Made by a program: the position numbers and the translations under genes. Positions 9,808 through 18,963 of a stretch of DNA of 64,000 nt are shown one piece after another; positions within the stretch are counted from its first letter, which is position 1; each line of letters opens with the position of its first letter. The DNA is from Leclercia adecarboxylata (GTDB lineage: Bacteria; Pseudomonadota; Gammaproteobacteria; Enterobacterales; Enterobacteriaceae). The notes under the pieces were generated by a model. The model was not told where the DNA came from, searched no databases, and saw nothing but the letters and a program-made list of their open reading frames with translations. The DNA is taken from positions 2,108,001 through 2,172,000 of the forward strand of contig LR590464.1 of NCBI GenBank assembly GCA_901472455.1, in the 5' to 3' direction.

Positions 9808-10274
9808 AACGAAGGCCTTTCTGGAAGTGAGCAAACAACAACCTTACCATCCCTCTGTTAATGCTCAACGATTTTTAATAATGACGCTCGCCATGTCCGC
9901 TTACTCCACAGTCCGTTGCCTGTTTCGCTATAAGCGAGGAGCGACCAATCGGCATGCGTTCTTCCTGAAGAACAATAATCCACTTAGTGGCGTCAGCACG
10001 TCGCCGTTCGTCCAGAAGCCATACTGCCGGAGGATTATCGCTGAGGTTTGGCCCGGCAAATAATTGCGGCCGCATTACTCAACCCGCTATTCCCGTCAAT
10101 CCTGCTGTCTCAAGGCCGTTCATCTATACTGACTGTTGCAGTGACATACCGTGCTCATATGAAAAAGCGTAAATAACGTGACCGTGTAAGTGCGTTAATC
10201 AGAAAGAGTGTTCCTGGCTTCTACCGCAATAAAGCTTAAAGAATAAAAACTTTTATCTATCCGGGAGATAATGA
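9808..10274. other. Intergenic region without a supported gene
   Basis: About 470 bases. A 66-codon minus-strand ORF (9875-10075) has no recognisable family and no good ribosome site. I see no clear element apart from a GGGAGA ribosome site for the next gene. Confidence 0.3.
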
Positions 10275-10751
10275 ATGAAATTAACCCAATTTGTTTATTC
10301 CGCCTTAATTGGCGTTGTTGCCAGCTGCCGTTCCATGACGCCGATGGCGGCCATCCGCCGCAGCACGCATTGCCGGGCGCAACACAACGGGCCATCTTTT
10401 TCTGCTCGACCGTTCGTTATTTAAATTCGGCGCGTTAGCGATGGGGGTAGGTGAACTCTTTGGCGACAAGATGAAGTCAGCGCCAGACCGCACCGTGTTT
10501 TTGGGCCTGACAGCCCGTGTGGCAAGTGCAGGGATTGCGGGCGCCGCGTTGGCACCCAGCGGAAAAAGAAAAAGCCGGAGCAGCGATCGCTGTCTCTGCC
10601 GCCGTGCCACTGGCCTATGCCACGCTGGCGGCACGCAAAAAAGCCATCGAAGGGATAGGGCAGACCAAAAGTGGCCTGGTTGAAGATACGCTCATCGTTG
10701 CTCTCGGAGCTGCGGTGGTCTACTTCGCAAACGCGCTCAAATCGCCATTAA
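10275..10751 (+). CDS. DUF4126 family membrane protein, frameshifted
   Basis: Small hydrophobic inner-membrane protein. MKLTQFVYSALIGVVASCRSMTP, then after frame errors near 10345, 10395 and 10560: LFKFGALAMGVGELFGDKMKSAPDRT, GLTARVASAGIAGAALAP, AGAAIAVSAAVPLAYATLAARK, matching DUF4126 (the RTP-GD-LPSAPxRT pattern and glycine/alanine-rich helices). A diverged second copy of the 3' end at 16.24 kb reads ..YFATRSNRH then stop, so the extra A near 10728 here is probably an error and the true stop is 10749-10751. Function unknown. Confidence 0.7.
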
Positions 10752-10830
10752 AGGCACGCCTGCCTCTCAGGATGATTCCGACAGGGCATCATGTAAGAGC
10801 CAGTGGCCGCGTCTGGCACAAAGCGGACAT
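10690..10830 (+). repeat. Copy 1 of a diverged 130-bp duplication (DUF4126 3' end plus downstream)
   Basis: Starting at about CGTTGCTCTCGGAGC, this segment is repeated with perhaps 80% identity at 16234-16370, including TTCGCAACGCGCTCAAATCG-type sequence and the CAAAGCGGAC palindrome downstream. It covers the last 17 or so codons of the DUF4126 gene and its 3' flank. Confidence 0.7.
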
Positions 10831-10894
10831 TCAATCTCACAGCCTGTGGGCCTCCTCCGGCTTCCCGATATAGCCAGGTCGTCAGCCCCACCCG

Positions 10895-11807
10895 CTAACC
10901 AGCATGGCCGGCAAGCGTTACGGCTGACTCCGCCCAGACATCGGGAATGATCTTTATCGCCTCGCTGACGGCGAAATCTATCGTCATGCCGGGCTTCCAC
11001 AGCATTACGATCATCTGGCTCAGCGCCAGATTGCCCACCTCCACGTCAATCGCTTTAACGTCACGCCAGCTGGCGGCGGCAAAATGCTTCGGCAGAAAGG
11101 CCCACCCCTGGCCGCTCTCCAGCATATGGCGCAGCAGCGCCCGGTCATTGGTGTAGAAGGTACGAATCGGCGATGCGTCCTTGCTTCGCCGCCACGCCGT
11201 CGGGCGCCGGATGCATCACCAGTTGCGGCTGCGAGGCGAGTTCGAATAGCGATACCGGCTGCTCGTCCGCGAAGAGCGATGCGGCGGCGTAAAAATCGAG
11301 TTCGACCACCCCCACCGAGCGCCACGCCATCTCGCTGCCCAGACTGCGGTTGCGCGCCTGGCAGAGCGCCAGCTGCACCGCGCCGCAGGCGAGCGCCGCT
11401 TCCGCCTCTTCGCGGGCCGCGCTCCAGGCGCTGACCCGGATGTTGCTTTCCGCCAGCGTCTCAATCAGACGGCAGAGAAAAGGGCGTGGCACAAAGGGAT
11501 CGTAAACCAGGCTGATTTCGTCGGAGATATCATGACGGACGTGGCGCGCCGCCGCGTCGAACGCCTGCGCCTGGCGCATCAGCAGCGCCGCCTGTCGCTT
11601 CAGCCGCTGACCCTCTGGCGTCAGCGCCAGCGTGCGGCCCTGTCGCGAAAAGAGCGCATAGCCCAGTGCCGCCTCCAGAAACTCAATTAGCTCGCTGACC
11701 GTGGCGCGATCCTTGCCAAGCTGTTTCGCCGCTTGCGAAACGGTGCCGAGCGCGGCGACGGTAGAGAACGCCTCTATTTGCGCAAAGGAAAAACTGAGAC
11801 AGGCCAT
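10895..11807 (-). CDS. LysR family transcriptional regulator, frameshifted
   Basis: Helix-turn-helix at the N-terminus (FAQIEAFSTVAALGTVSQAAKQLGKDRATVSELIEFLEAALGYALFSR, in parts) followed by a periplasmic-binding-protein-like effector domain. The start MACLSFSF at 11807 follows GGGAGCAG. One frame error near 11140-11190 splits the reading; the second part (GWAFLPKHFAAASW) ends at 10895. It is divergent from the serine hydrolase gene at 11930, which it may control; an inference from layout only. Confidence 0.8.
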
Positions 11808-11929
11808 ATCTGCTCCCTGATGCAACTGGTTGGGGGGATTTCCCCACATATGCTGATTTTTGCACAGCGCAGGCCAAATCTATACTAGGGCTCGTCGATT
11901 TTAAGGCTTGCTAAGAAGGAAACAGAGTG

Positions 11930-13241
11930 ATGAAAAGTAAAAAAAAACCTGCTACTGGCAGCATCGCTGACGACGGCTGCGCTGCTGTCGTATGCAGCAA
12001 CAGCCGCTGAGCCTGAGTCCTGCGGCGGCGTACCGCTGAGCGTCTGTCCGACGCCGTTCGATCGCAACCTGCCCGATCCTAAAACCATGCTCAACTGGGA
12101 TCAACAGGATCGCGTGGTGGGCTTTCGCAACGACTACCGCAACTATCCCGCCGATGTTTTTCATCACGGTACCGCCCAGCCGCTGCCGCTGGCGAAGCAT
12201 CAGCTCGGTGAGGTTAGCTACCGCGTCAACGGCCACCGCTACAGCATGGCGGACTACCTGCAGCGTCAGAACGTGGCGGGTATGTTGGTCCTGAAAAACG
12301 GCCAGATTGCCTACAAATATCTGGCGCACGGCAACAACGACAGCACGCTCTGGACTTCGCGCTCGGTGGGTAAATCAGTGGTGTCGACGTTGGTCGGCGT
12401 GGCGCTGAAACAGGGGAAAATCCACTCGCTGGATGACAAGGTCACCGATTACGAGCCGGAGCTGAAAGGCACCGACTGGCAGGACGTGACGCTGCGACAG
12501 CTGCTCACTCACACCTCCGGCGTGGCGTGGAATGAAGATTACACAAGATCCGACTCCGATTTTGCCCAGTTGACCCAGTGCGAGGCGCGTGCTGGCACCT
12601 ATGATTGCGTGCGCGGGCTGATTACCGGCCTGAAGAAGGCGCATCCGGCGGGCCAGCACTGGTCCTATTCGTCGGGCGGCGCCTGGTTGCTGGGTGACGT
12701 GCTGGAGCGCGCCACCGGCATGTCGCTCGCCGCGTATCTGCAGCAGAGCATCTGGCAGTCTTACGGCATGGCGAGTGACGGTGTCTGGCACGCCTACCAG
12801 TCCGGCAAACATGACGTTGGCGCGCACGGCTTCAACGCCACGCTGGAGGACTGGGGGCGCTTCGGCGAGTTTGTACGGCATGAGGGCCGTCTGCCGGACG
12901 GCGATAAAGCGCTGCCGGACGGCTGGCTGAAGCTCGCCTCTGGCTGGACGCAGGCACAGGGCTCGGTTTCCGTCGCGCATCCGCAGGGCATTTACGGCTT
13001 CCAGTGGTGGAACAACGAGGTACCGGCGAACGCGAAAAACGTCGAGCCTACGCCGCAGCAGTCGCTGAAGGGGGCGCTCTGGGCGCTGGGCATCTATGGC
13101 CAGATTATTATGGTTAACCCCGCGAGCAGCTGGTGATTGTGCAGTGGTCGACCTGGCCGCAGGCGGAACCCTCGTTTTAGCGCCCAGCCGCTGGAGGCGT
13201 CGCTGATGTATAGCGCAATCGCGCAGCAGCTGCGCGACTAA
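11930..13241 (+). CDS. Serine hydrolase, beta-lactamase/class C-like, frameshifted
   Basis: Secreted serine hydrolase of about 430 residues. After correcting a nine-A run at 11938 the N-terminus reads MKSKKNLLLAASLTTAALLSYAATAAEPES, a Sec signal peptide. The SxxK catalytic motif is in SRSVGKS, followed by LRQLLTHTSGVAW, the Tyr motif in HWSYSSGG and the C-terminal LWALGIYGQ strand. Frame errors near 13120 and 13180 precede the end QQLRD. It resembles EstB/6-aminohexanoate-dimer-hydrolase-like proteins; substrate unknown. Divergent from the LysR gene. Confidence 0.8.
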
Positions 13242-13664
13242 GAAAATCGGTATGAGGGCTGTCAGCTGGCGGAGCCGAAAGGATAGTGCAGCGTTTATTC
13301 AGCAGCGATTCAACGGAGGCGCGATTGCCCTTGTCCCAGCCGCGCCGCGTGGTCAGCAGGGTATGTCCCTTCTCGGTCGAGAAGGTAGCGCTGTACCAGC
13401 GCTACGTCAGTTGATGGGAGTAGCAACTTTTCACCATTGCTTAAGTTCCTGAACGAAGCTGGCGACAGACTCTAGTCTTCCTCACTAAATTGTCTGTCCG
13501 TACTCGCTGTGATGGCTCCCAACTTCATACTCGTCCGCTTTGAGCGAAAAGCAGACGTTTTACAGAATGGCTTCTGGCACCCGTCATTAAAAAGCGTCGA
13601 GGCGTAAAGAGTCCGTTTCCGGGCGCACTATGACGCACAAGAACACCTGCGAGCCTGAAACGTC
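13242..13664. other. Intergenic region without a supported gene
   Basis: About 420 bases. It contains one copy of a dispersed palindromic repeat (13532-13558, GTCCGCTTT/AAAAGCAGAC arms) and otherwise nothing I can assign; short ORFs on both strands have no recognisable family. Confidence 0.4.
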
Positions 13665-13688
13665 AAAACCGCCTTTCGGCGGCTTTTA
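13665..13688. terminator. Bidirectional terminator
   Basis: AAAACCGCC, TTTC loop, GGCGGCTTTT. It lies just past the stop of the aldo/keto reductase gene and faces the serine hydrolase gene, with A and T runs on both sides. Confidence 0.8.
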
Positions 13689-14565
13689 TTATTTATTTTC
13701 AGTCATTTCGTTAAGACGACGGACCTGATCTGCCGAGAGCGACAAACTGGCTGCTGCAAGGTTCTCGCGCAGGTGCGCCACCGAGGAAGTGCCCGCTATA
13801 ACCAGAATATTGGGCGATCGCTGAAGCAGCCAGGCAAGTGCTATCTGCTTTGGTGTCGCACTGGCTTCTTCTGCAATCTCGTTAAGCAGCGAGGACTGTA
13901 ACGGCGTAAACCCCCCAAGCGGGAAAAAAGGGTACGTAGGCCACCCCTTCATCTGCAAGCGCGTCGATAAACGCGTCATCGGTGCGACTGACGAGGTTGT
14001 ACTGATTCTGTACACAAACAATGTCAGCGATAGCTTTAGCCTCCGTAAACTGCTTGTGAGTCACATTGCTCAGCCCGATATGGCGGATTAATCCTCTCTG
14101 CTGTAAGCGGACAAGCGCCTCAAGTGAGTCAGCGAAAGGCGCATCCTGAGGGCCGTTGGCATTCCCCAGTCTCAGGTTGACGATATCAAGCGTACTGAGT
14201 CCCAGCGTATTAAGATTCTCATACACTGCGCGTTCAAGCTCTTCTGGACGTCGGGCAATTTGCCAGGAGGCATCGGCTCCCCGGACAAAACCTACTTTGG
14301 TGACCAGGGTCAGGCTGTCTGGATAGGGTGACAGTGCCTCGCGTATCAGCTGATTCGCAACGTCCGGGCCATAAAACTGGGCTGTATCGATATGATTTAC
14401 CCCTCTCTCTACCGCCTCTCTGAGCACGGCAATTGCCGCCTCTTTATCGCGCGGCGGCCCCCATACGTGCGGCCCGGGCAGTTGCATGGTGCCATAACCC
14501 ATCCTCCTGAGGCTAAGACGGGTTCCGGCGGGTGTGAAAATATCGTCAGCGAGGTGAGTTTTCAT
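13689..14565 (-). CDS. Aldo/keto reductase, frameshifted
   Basis: NADPH-dependent oxidoreductase, about 290 residues. MKTHLADDIFTPAGTRLSLRRMGYGTMQLPG; catalytic Asp and Tyr in NHIDTAQFYGPDVANQ, Lys in LVTKVGF, NADP-binding IRHIGLSN, and the C-terminal PKQIALAWLLQRSPNILVIAGTSS. The catalytic His position is not obvious (LRLGNANG region). One frame error near 13920 splits it. It is divergent from a TetR regulator with two palindromes between them, so it is probably repressed by that regulator. Confidence 0.85.
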
Positions 14566-14641
14566 AGGATTATCCTGACCATGGAGGGGGTGAGTGCGAA
14601 TAAATTTTATGGCTTGTGAAGGCCAGCCTGACCGGGATAAA

Positions 14642-14681
14642 ATTGCACCCGGTGCAATTCAATATATTGCACTGAGTGCAT
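14642..14681. promoter_or_regulatory. Two palindromic operators, likely for the TetR regulator
   Basis: ATTGCACCCGGTGCAAT (14642-14658) is a perfect palindrome and ATTGCACTGAGTGCAT (14666-14681) a near-perfect one with the same TGCAC/GTGCA half-sites, 24 bases apart centre to centre. They lie in the divergent promoter region. Confidence 0.75.
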
Positions 14682-14707
14682 TATTTCAATAAGGACGGGA
14701 AAGTATC

Positions 14708-15310
14708 GTGTCAGAATCGTCATCACCGCATGAAGGTCTGCGTGAGAGGAAGCGCCGGGAAATGTACCAGCACCTGACTGAAACAGGGCTGAAACTGTTT
14801 TCCGAAAAAGGGTTTGAGGCGACCACCCTTGATGATATCGCCAGTCACGCGGGTATCGCGCGGCGCACATTCTTTAACTATTTTAGCTCTAAAGAAGAGA
14901 TCATCCTTGCCTGGCAGAATGGTCTACCTGACGCCCTGTATGCCGAAATACTCAGACGAGGTAAAACGGTAACGCCGTTCGGGCTAGTCAGCGAAGCCCT
15001 GATGACGATGACAATCAATATGTCTCCTGACGTGGCGATACTGATTGCGAGGATCACTCAGTCGACAGAACAGTTGCGTCTGGGAAACCAGATGAAGTTT
15101 CTCAAAATGGAGGAGGCCGCTCATGCTGCTCTCTGCGTACTCTGGCCAGAAACGGAGAGAGTGCAGGCGCTTAAGATCGCGGCTATGACAGGCGTGGGTG
15201 CTATGCGGATCGCAGTGGATACCTGGTTAAGCGAAGCGTGTAGTAAACCGCTCAGCCAGTATCTCGAAAGTAACATTCGCTCTTTGCAGTCTACAGTGAC
15301 GACCTCCTGA
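14708..15310 (+). CDS. TetR family transcriptional regulator
   Basis: 200 residues, GTG start. N-terminal HTH: YQHLTETGLKLFSEKGFEAT, TTLDDIASHAGIARRTFFNYF, SSKEEIILAW, a textbook TetR_N domain at residues 20-70. The C-terminal ligand domain is unassigned. It is transcribed away from the aldo/keto reductase gene, with two shared TGCAC-type palindromes between them; autoregulation plus repression of the reductase is likely. Confidence 0.9.
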   Translation: MSESSSPHEGLRERKRREMYQHLTETGLKLFSEKGFEATTLDDIASHAGIARRTFFNYFSSKEEIILAWQNGLPDALYAEILRRGKTVTPFGLVSEALMTMTINMSPDVAILIARITQSTEQLRLGNQMKFLKMEEAAHAALCVLWPETERVQALKIAAMTGVGAMRIAVDTWLSEACSKPLSQYLESNIRSLQSTVTTS

Positions 15311-15673
15311 CGTTGTTCCAGGTATCACACGGGGTGCTGTATCGAAACGACCAGCATCCCCATTACCCACCAAATTTTGCCTGAAGCGTCCCTGCGTTTT
15401 AATCAGTTTGGATATCTCTTCTCCTGTTAATTCTCGCCCTGAGACGTAAACGCTGGAAATAAGGATTCGCTAACATTGTTTTGAGGAGGTAAGTCAAAAT
15501 CAAAAGCCGCAATTAACGCTGCTTTGCGCTCTTTGAGTCATTTGATCGGTTCTGCGTTATTCACTTGATGAGATATTTCAATCCTGTAGTCAACCCTAAA
15601 TAGGGTGGTAGTGCACGCTGTCTTGATAGCGTAGTCTGCCTGCATTTGAAGACTTATTAACAAGAAGCGTTGC
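15311..15673. other. Intergenic region without a supported gene
   Basis: About 360 bases, AT-rich toward the right. The short inverted repeat ACCCTAAATAGGGT (about 15593-15606) lies 70 bases before the next start codon. Nothing else is recognisable. Confidence 0.3.
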
Positions 15674-16233
15674 ATGGAAATTATTTTTAATGCGTCATGG
15701 AAGGCCTGCTTTTACTGGCTCTTCGAAAGTAACGAGCCATGAAATGGCCGATTGGATCACAGGATATGATCTCTCTGATACGGGCAACGATATTCCGTCA
15801 GAGTCCAGTTTAGCCATAGCGTCCAGCGCGCATCGGATTTTAAGCAGCAATCTTCCCAGAGCACTTTCTTCTTTGAACGCATTAGGCCGTGAACCTGAAT
15901 GCGTAGATGAGGTATTCAGGGAAGCGGGATTGCCGATATTTCACATGCCCATTTTTAGATTATCTCCAACCCTCTGGGCTGCTTTTTTCCGTGTCATGTG
16001 GCTATTGGGCATATCCCGTAATGCGGAGCCTCTGGAAGTAGCGAAACACCGTGCCTTTCAGGCGGCGAGAATCCTTGTGGCGTATGCAAAAGAATCAAAC
16101 GGCCCGGTGTTACTGATGGGGCATGGAGTGATGGTCAGACTGATTGCAAAAGAACTCATATCGTTGGGCTGGAAAAAGTGCCAGCGACAGGGTAAGGGGC
16201 TACTGGAACGCGGGTATCTACAGCTTACGGTAA
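15674..16233 (+). CDS. Histidine phosphatase superfamily protein, frameshifted
   Basis: Phosphoglycerate-mutase-like fold. The start MEIIF at 15674, then after one error near 15690 MRHGRPAFTG with the catalytic RHG, later ASSAHRILSSNLPRALSS (SxLxRA pattern) and VLLMGHGVMVRLIAKEL with the second catalytic His. A second frame error near 16195 gives the natural end KGYWNAGIYSLR at 16231-16233. About 186 residues. Substrate unknown. Directly after its stop begins the duplicated DUF4126 3' segment. Confidence 0.75.
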
Positions 16234-16370
16234 AGTTGCTCCCGGAGCCGCGATGGTCTACTTCGCAACGCGCTCAAATCGCCATTAAAGGCACGCCTGC
16301 CTCACGAAATGATCCCGTCAGAGGATCATGAAAGAGCCCGCGACCGCTTCTACAACAAAGCGGACGTCAG
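16234..16370 (+). repeat. Copy 2 of the diverged DUF4126 3'-end duplication
   Basis: Begins immediately after the phosphatase stop and parallels 10690-10830: 17 codons of DUF4126 in frame (..MVYFATRSNRH stop), then flank with an ACCGCTTC..CAAAGCGGAC palindrome. There is no start, so this is a gene remnant. Confidence 0.7.
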
Positions 16371-16961
16371 GGGCGATCCCTGTTGTCGTAGAGAATGAGA
16401 TAAAAGTATTGCGCTTAATGAGCGGCATGTCTGTTGACCAGCGGCGCGAACCTGATGGTAATACATTAGCGTTTTTGTATGGACAACATGTTGGGCTTGA
16501 AGCAATCCGAAGATGAGAGATCTTATAAATCACTGAATAACCTGATGCCGAAAGAGTACCTGCTGCTGGTTAAAAATCCGGGAGTCTCACAAAATACATG
16601 GAACTAAAAGGGAGGTGCTTAAAGTCCACCTACCGATGTATGCGATTTTGATTTTGGCCCCCATGTTGATGCCTTGGCCTGACTGGAATCTGCAAGATAT
16701 ATCCCTTCTTCATAAATTTAAACCATGAAGTGAAATAACCTTTTTAGGGGGTGCTATGGTCATGTAAACAGGAATATTCCTAATGGCACAAAATATATCC
16801 TTGATGGGTTTGTTGGTAATTAAAATTTTTAAAAACACACAATAACTGCGGTCTGCTGGTGCGTTTATTAATAACTGATGAGAAATTATTGCATTCAGTT
16901 GCAAAGCAAATTTTGTGAATGTAAATTATAGCCATAATTCATCGCAATAATCAGAGGGAAA
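16371..16961. other. Mostly unassigned region with a possible degraded ORF
   Basis: From about 16390 to 16608 there is a codon-like stretch (IKVLRLMSGMSVDQRREPDGN; later LNNLMPKEYLLLVKNPG, ending at 16606-16608) that needs a frame change. It resembles the remnant of a small gene that I cannot identify. From 16610 to 16961 the sequence is AT-rich and holds no supported gene; it should contain the promoter of the next gene. Confidence 0.3.
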
Positions 16962-17565
16962 ATGAAAACTCGCCTGCAATACCCCTTATATTTAGTAGCT
17001 TTATCTTCTGCGCTTATTTCTGTATCAGCAAATGCAATTCCTCCTGTTCGTGCCGTAGATGTCAAATCATTTGACGTTGGTGGCGTTAAAATGGGAATGA
17101 GCATTGAAGAAGCGCAAGCTGCAATGCAGAAAAACTTTGGTATAAAGCCTGCTCAAAATAAGAGCATCAAAGTCGATGGAAAGTCAGACGCCAAGTATCG
17201 TTACAGGAAGTCAGCAGATCATTCATCTGGTATACGAAGAGAATGGAACCCGCCATGCAGGTGAGTTTCGAACCTCGTGTTCCTTATAACAAATCTAATC
17301 CGATGGCTGTTTCGCATGTCACCTATGAAATACCATGGACGAAAGAGAATGAAGTCAACATGGTCGAAGCAGCCTTGAAAAAGTACGGGCCGTATCTACA
17401 GGCGGTGTATTTCCTGTCTGGTGTGAAAAACCAATGCCCACTTCAGGAATGGGCTGTGAGAGCGGTACGGCAAGCCTTACTATGGGGAATACGAAAATAA
17501 ATCTGATTGATCCTGCGTGGCAGAATGCCGTCATCAATTACATGAATCAACAAAAAAAAGACTAA
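16962..17565 (+). CDS. Secreted protein of unknown function, frameshifted
   Basis: About 200 residues. Sec signal peptide MKTRLQYPLYLVALSSALISVSANA, then VDVKSFDVGGVKMGMSIEEAQAAMQKNFGI, a pattern typical of periplasmic proteins with a GxxxGMxxxEA helix. Frame errors near 17195, 17395 and 17420; the corrected C-terminus reads INLIDPAWQNAVINYMNQQKKD. A Cys pair (CEKP..GMGCESG) may form a disulfide. Family not recognised. Confidence 0.65.
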
Positions 17566-17580
17566 AGCCTATGCTGTAAA

Positions 17581-17636
17581 AATGAATCCGGATTCATTCT
17601 GACTTCATTAAATTAAGTCATTGAATCCGGATTAAT
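17581..17636. repeat. Pair of GAATCCGGATTC palindromes
   Basis: AATGAATCCGGATTCATT (17581-17598) is a perfect 18-bp palindrome; TTGAATCCGGATTAAT (17621-17636) repeats its core 39 bases further on. It lies just after the stop of the secreted-protein gene. There is no T-run, so it is not a simple terminator; an operator is possible. Confidence 0.5.
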
Positions 17637-18149
17637 TACACCACGCATTAAATACACTTGAACGCTTTGTTTCCGGCGATCTCCTGCACGGAAGCCTGAA
17701 TGGGTAAGCTAACCCCGCGTTTGCCGCTGCGAGGCTCGGCAAAATAACCGACAACGGCGGAAGGGCCGTTTTGGCTGAACGCTGTCTGACATTATTTCTC
17801 TGATAAAGGGGTGTAAAATAAATTCAGTGGTGTTCCGTTAAACAGTTCAACGTTGATAAAAATGCAAAGAGTGGCTGACATTATTTGTCAGAAGCAGGAG
17901 AGAGGATGAATAAGGGTGCAGAACAGACAGCGCGTGCAAAAGGCGCTAATTAATCGCCTTAAGTCAAATTAACGCCGGTTAATAGAACCACAGCGCAACG
18001 TTGTGTAAGTGGTTTGTTAAGATTAATCTTAGAATTAACGAAAAAATATGGACGAATCATTAGAGATGCTAAATATTTTGGCGTAAATTCACTCAAAAAA
18101 ATTATGTTACAAATCCTACGAATTTATTCACAACCAAGACGTTTAGCGT
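17637..18149. other. Intergenic region without a supported gene
   Basis: About 510 bases upstream of the surface-lipoprotein gene. It includes a perfect 14-bp palindrome TAAGATTAATCTTA (18018-18031) that could be a regulator site. No ORF is supported. Confidence 0.35.
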
Positions 18150-18915
18150 ATGGGGATCTTAAAACCTGGTTTATTACTGACTGCTTTTGTGCTGACTGCA
18201 TGTGGAGGCGGTGGCGTGGTGGCGGCGGCGGTGGAAGTGACAGTACGCCCCCGGTAACCACTGCGCCTGTGCAAACGGATAACGGCAACACGGACACCAC
18301 ACCGGAAACCCCTGTCACGGCACCGGAAACCCCTGCTACGGCACCGGTCAGCCTGACCACCGGCGGTACCATTTCGGGTTGGACCTACACCACACCTGAG
18401 GGCCGTGAATACGTTATGCGCGGCACCGGATCTCTGCTGGTCTGGTGCAAACCCAGCGACTCACCCGTGACGACCATTCCCCGGTCTCCTCAACGTCATG
18501 GTGCTGTGCCGTATGAGTTACACCACCTTCGTACCTGGACACAGTATGAAAAAGGTCAGCATGGACGTCTTCTACACCGGGATGCCACGCTCGCGGCTAA
18601 CGTGCCAACCCAGGGAACGCGACCTATGTGGGTCACGGCATGCGTGAAAATTAATCTGAGTGATGCTCGCTTTGACCATTGATTCGCGCGAAAACCATCA
18701 ACGCACCCTTGCCGGAAATGATACCTTCGGTAGCGAAGTTGCGATGCAGGGCAACATTGCCAACGGTGGTTTCACCGGTAATGCGCAATCTGGCGGACAG
18801 GAAGGACGTTCACCGGACATTTCAATGGTCCCACAGCTGAAGAGTTTAGGCGGTCTGGCGCAGTTTGCAGACCACGACTAAAACGCTTCCTTTGGCGCGA
18901 CACGTCAAAAAAATC
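18150..18915 (+). CDS. TbpB-like surface lipoprotein (probable Slam substrate), frameshifted
   Basis: Lipoprotein: MGILKPGLLLTAFVLTACGG with a canonical LTAC lipobox, a Gly-rich linker and a Thr/Pro-rich stretch (TTPETPVTAPETPATAP). The C-terminal half shows the 8-strand barrel pattern of transferrin-binding-protein B-like domains: IANGGFTGNAQSG, GHFNGPTAEEFGG and the ending NASFGATRQ. Frame errors near 18210, 18460, 18560, 18660, 18800 and 18880 make the exact length uncertain (about 240 residues). The next gene is a Slam translocon, whose known clients are such lipoproteins. The ligand (haem, metal or host protein) cannot be told. Confidence 0.65.
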
Positions 18916-18919
18916 GTTT

Positions 18920-18940
18920 CCGGTCAGCCTGGCTGACCGG
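18920..18940 (+). terminator. Hairpin between the lipoprotein and Slam genes
   Basis: CCGGTCAGC, loop CTG, GCTGACCGG: a perfect 9-bp stem without a T-run. It may attenuate transcription or stabilise the upstream mRNA, giving more lipoprotein than Slam. Confidence 0.45.
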
Positions 18941-18963
18941 ACCTTCAGATGGTAAAGCCTTCT

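Noticed and set aside
18203..18240. GGC/GGT tract in the lipoprotein gene as a phase-variation repeat
   Set aside because: The tract is irregular and the frame change there is of the same kind as elsewhere; Gly-rich linkers after a lipobox are normal in TbpB-like proteins.
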